DNA of 64,000 bases from SURF-13 sp041695325 (GTDB lineage: Bacteria; Pseudomonadota; Gammaproteobacteria; SURF-13), in the NCBI GenBank assembly GCA_041695325.1, contig JBGFRC010000009.1:43683-107682 (forward strand), given 5' to 3'. Position 1 is the stretch's first letter, and every line of letters begins with the position of its first letter. A program made the translations under genes and the position numbers. The notes beneath the pieces were generated by a model that worked only from the letters and a program-made list of their open reading frames with translations, was not told where the DNA came from and ran no database searches. Positions 63,859 through 64,000 of this stretch are shown here, piece after piece.

Positions 63859-64000
63859 CAGGGTGTTGACAAAGTCCAGCCTGGACTTTATCAACCACGC
63901 AAAGCAAAAATGCGATTTTTGCTTTGCTTCATTTTTCAAACACTTCCGTGTTTGAAAAATGGCGGTGGAACCCTTCGCTACGCTCTTCCCTGCACCGCAC
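63859..64000 (+). mobile_element. Five-hairpin MITE-like element, copy H (cut by window end)
   Basis: Begins after CTAA (63855-63858) with CAGGGTGTTGA and follows copy A nearly base for base through the fourth hairpin, differing in stem 1 (ttgaCaaagtccaGcc). The right end and duplication lie outside the window. It sits just upstream of the groESL promoter. Confidence 0.85.

Overview
The window reads as a GC-rich gammaproteobacterial chromosome, with a lower-GC, mobile-element-riddled segment at its left end. Gammaproteobacterial markers are the nudJ-mnmA-hflD and purB neighbourhood, aconitase B, FabI, glnE-ilvE next to LPS heptosyltransferases, the ypjD-corC pair and a NrdR-controlled class I ribonucleotide reductase. 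No rRNA, tRNA or CRISPR array was seen, so a finer placement is not possible from sequence reading alone.

Layout. 1-6.8 kb (minus strand, visibly lower GC): secreted proteins around a 1110-residue protein built of 14 Asn/Gln-rich repeats, plus an outer-membrane barrel. It looks like a Fap-type functional-amyloid locus. 4.7-8.1 kb: wreckage of IS3-type and ISL3-like elements, a CysA-type ABC ATPase fragment and two hairpin elements. 8.1-15.5 kb: a quinone oxidoreductase and a YejABEF-type peptide/microcin importer. 15.6-20 kb: fabI, acs, yheT-like hydrolase, marC. 20-29 kb: purB operon, a UDG-family gene, acnB, and nudJ/mnmA/hflD. 29-31.2 kb: ypjD and a CorC-family gene. 31.3-38.9 kb: an H1-like protein, nrdB, nrdA with two NrdR boxes, and clpB with a sigma-32-like promoter. 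39-58 kb: LPS core and lipid A functions (broken O-antigen ligase, ubiH-like, waaA, hldD, hldE, lpxL-like, glycosyltransferases, a second O-antigen ligase, waaQ/C/F-like genes), then ilvE. 58-64 kb: glnE and groESL with a perfect CIRCE operator.

The most unusual signal is a family of seven dispersed elements of about 148-182 bp (the seventh runs off the window end). Each is five consecutive hairpins. They have short terminal inverted repeats and, in five of the six complete copies, a perfect 4-bp target duplication (CTAA, CTAT or TTTA; the sixth has one mismatch). Removing a copy plus one duplication restores an open frame in three places. The copies differ in sequence, but differences in one stem arm are usually matched in the other, so structure is kept while sequence drifts. 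They encode no protein and look like MITEs mobilised in trans by an IS5-like transposase that is not in the window. The second notable signal is the giant Fap-like repeat protein and a short L-S-x-E/D-x-M/L-D motif shared by three secreted proteins of its locus.

Most of the LPS genes lie in tight minus-strand operons with ATGA or TGATG overlaps (hldE-hldD-waaA; ilvE-zinc finger-waaF-waaC-waaQ-GT4-GT4). A patch at 47.6-51.4 kb is more AT-rich, carries an IS3 remnant and two hairpin elements, and contains recently acquired or decaying glycosyltransferases.
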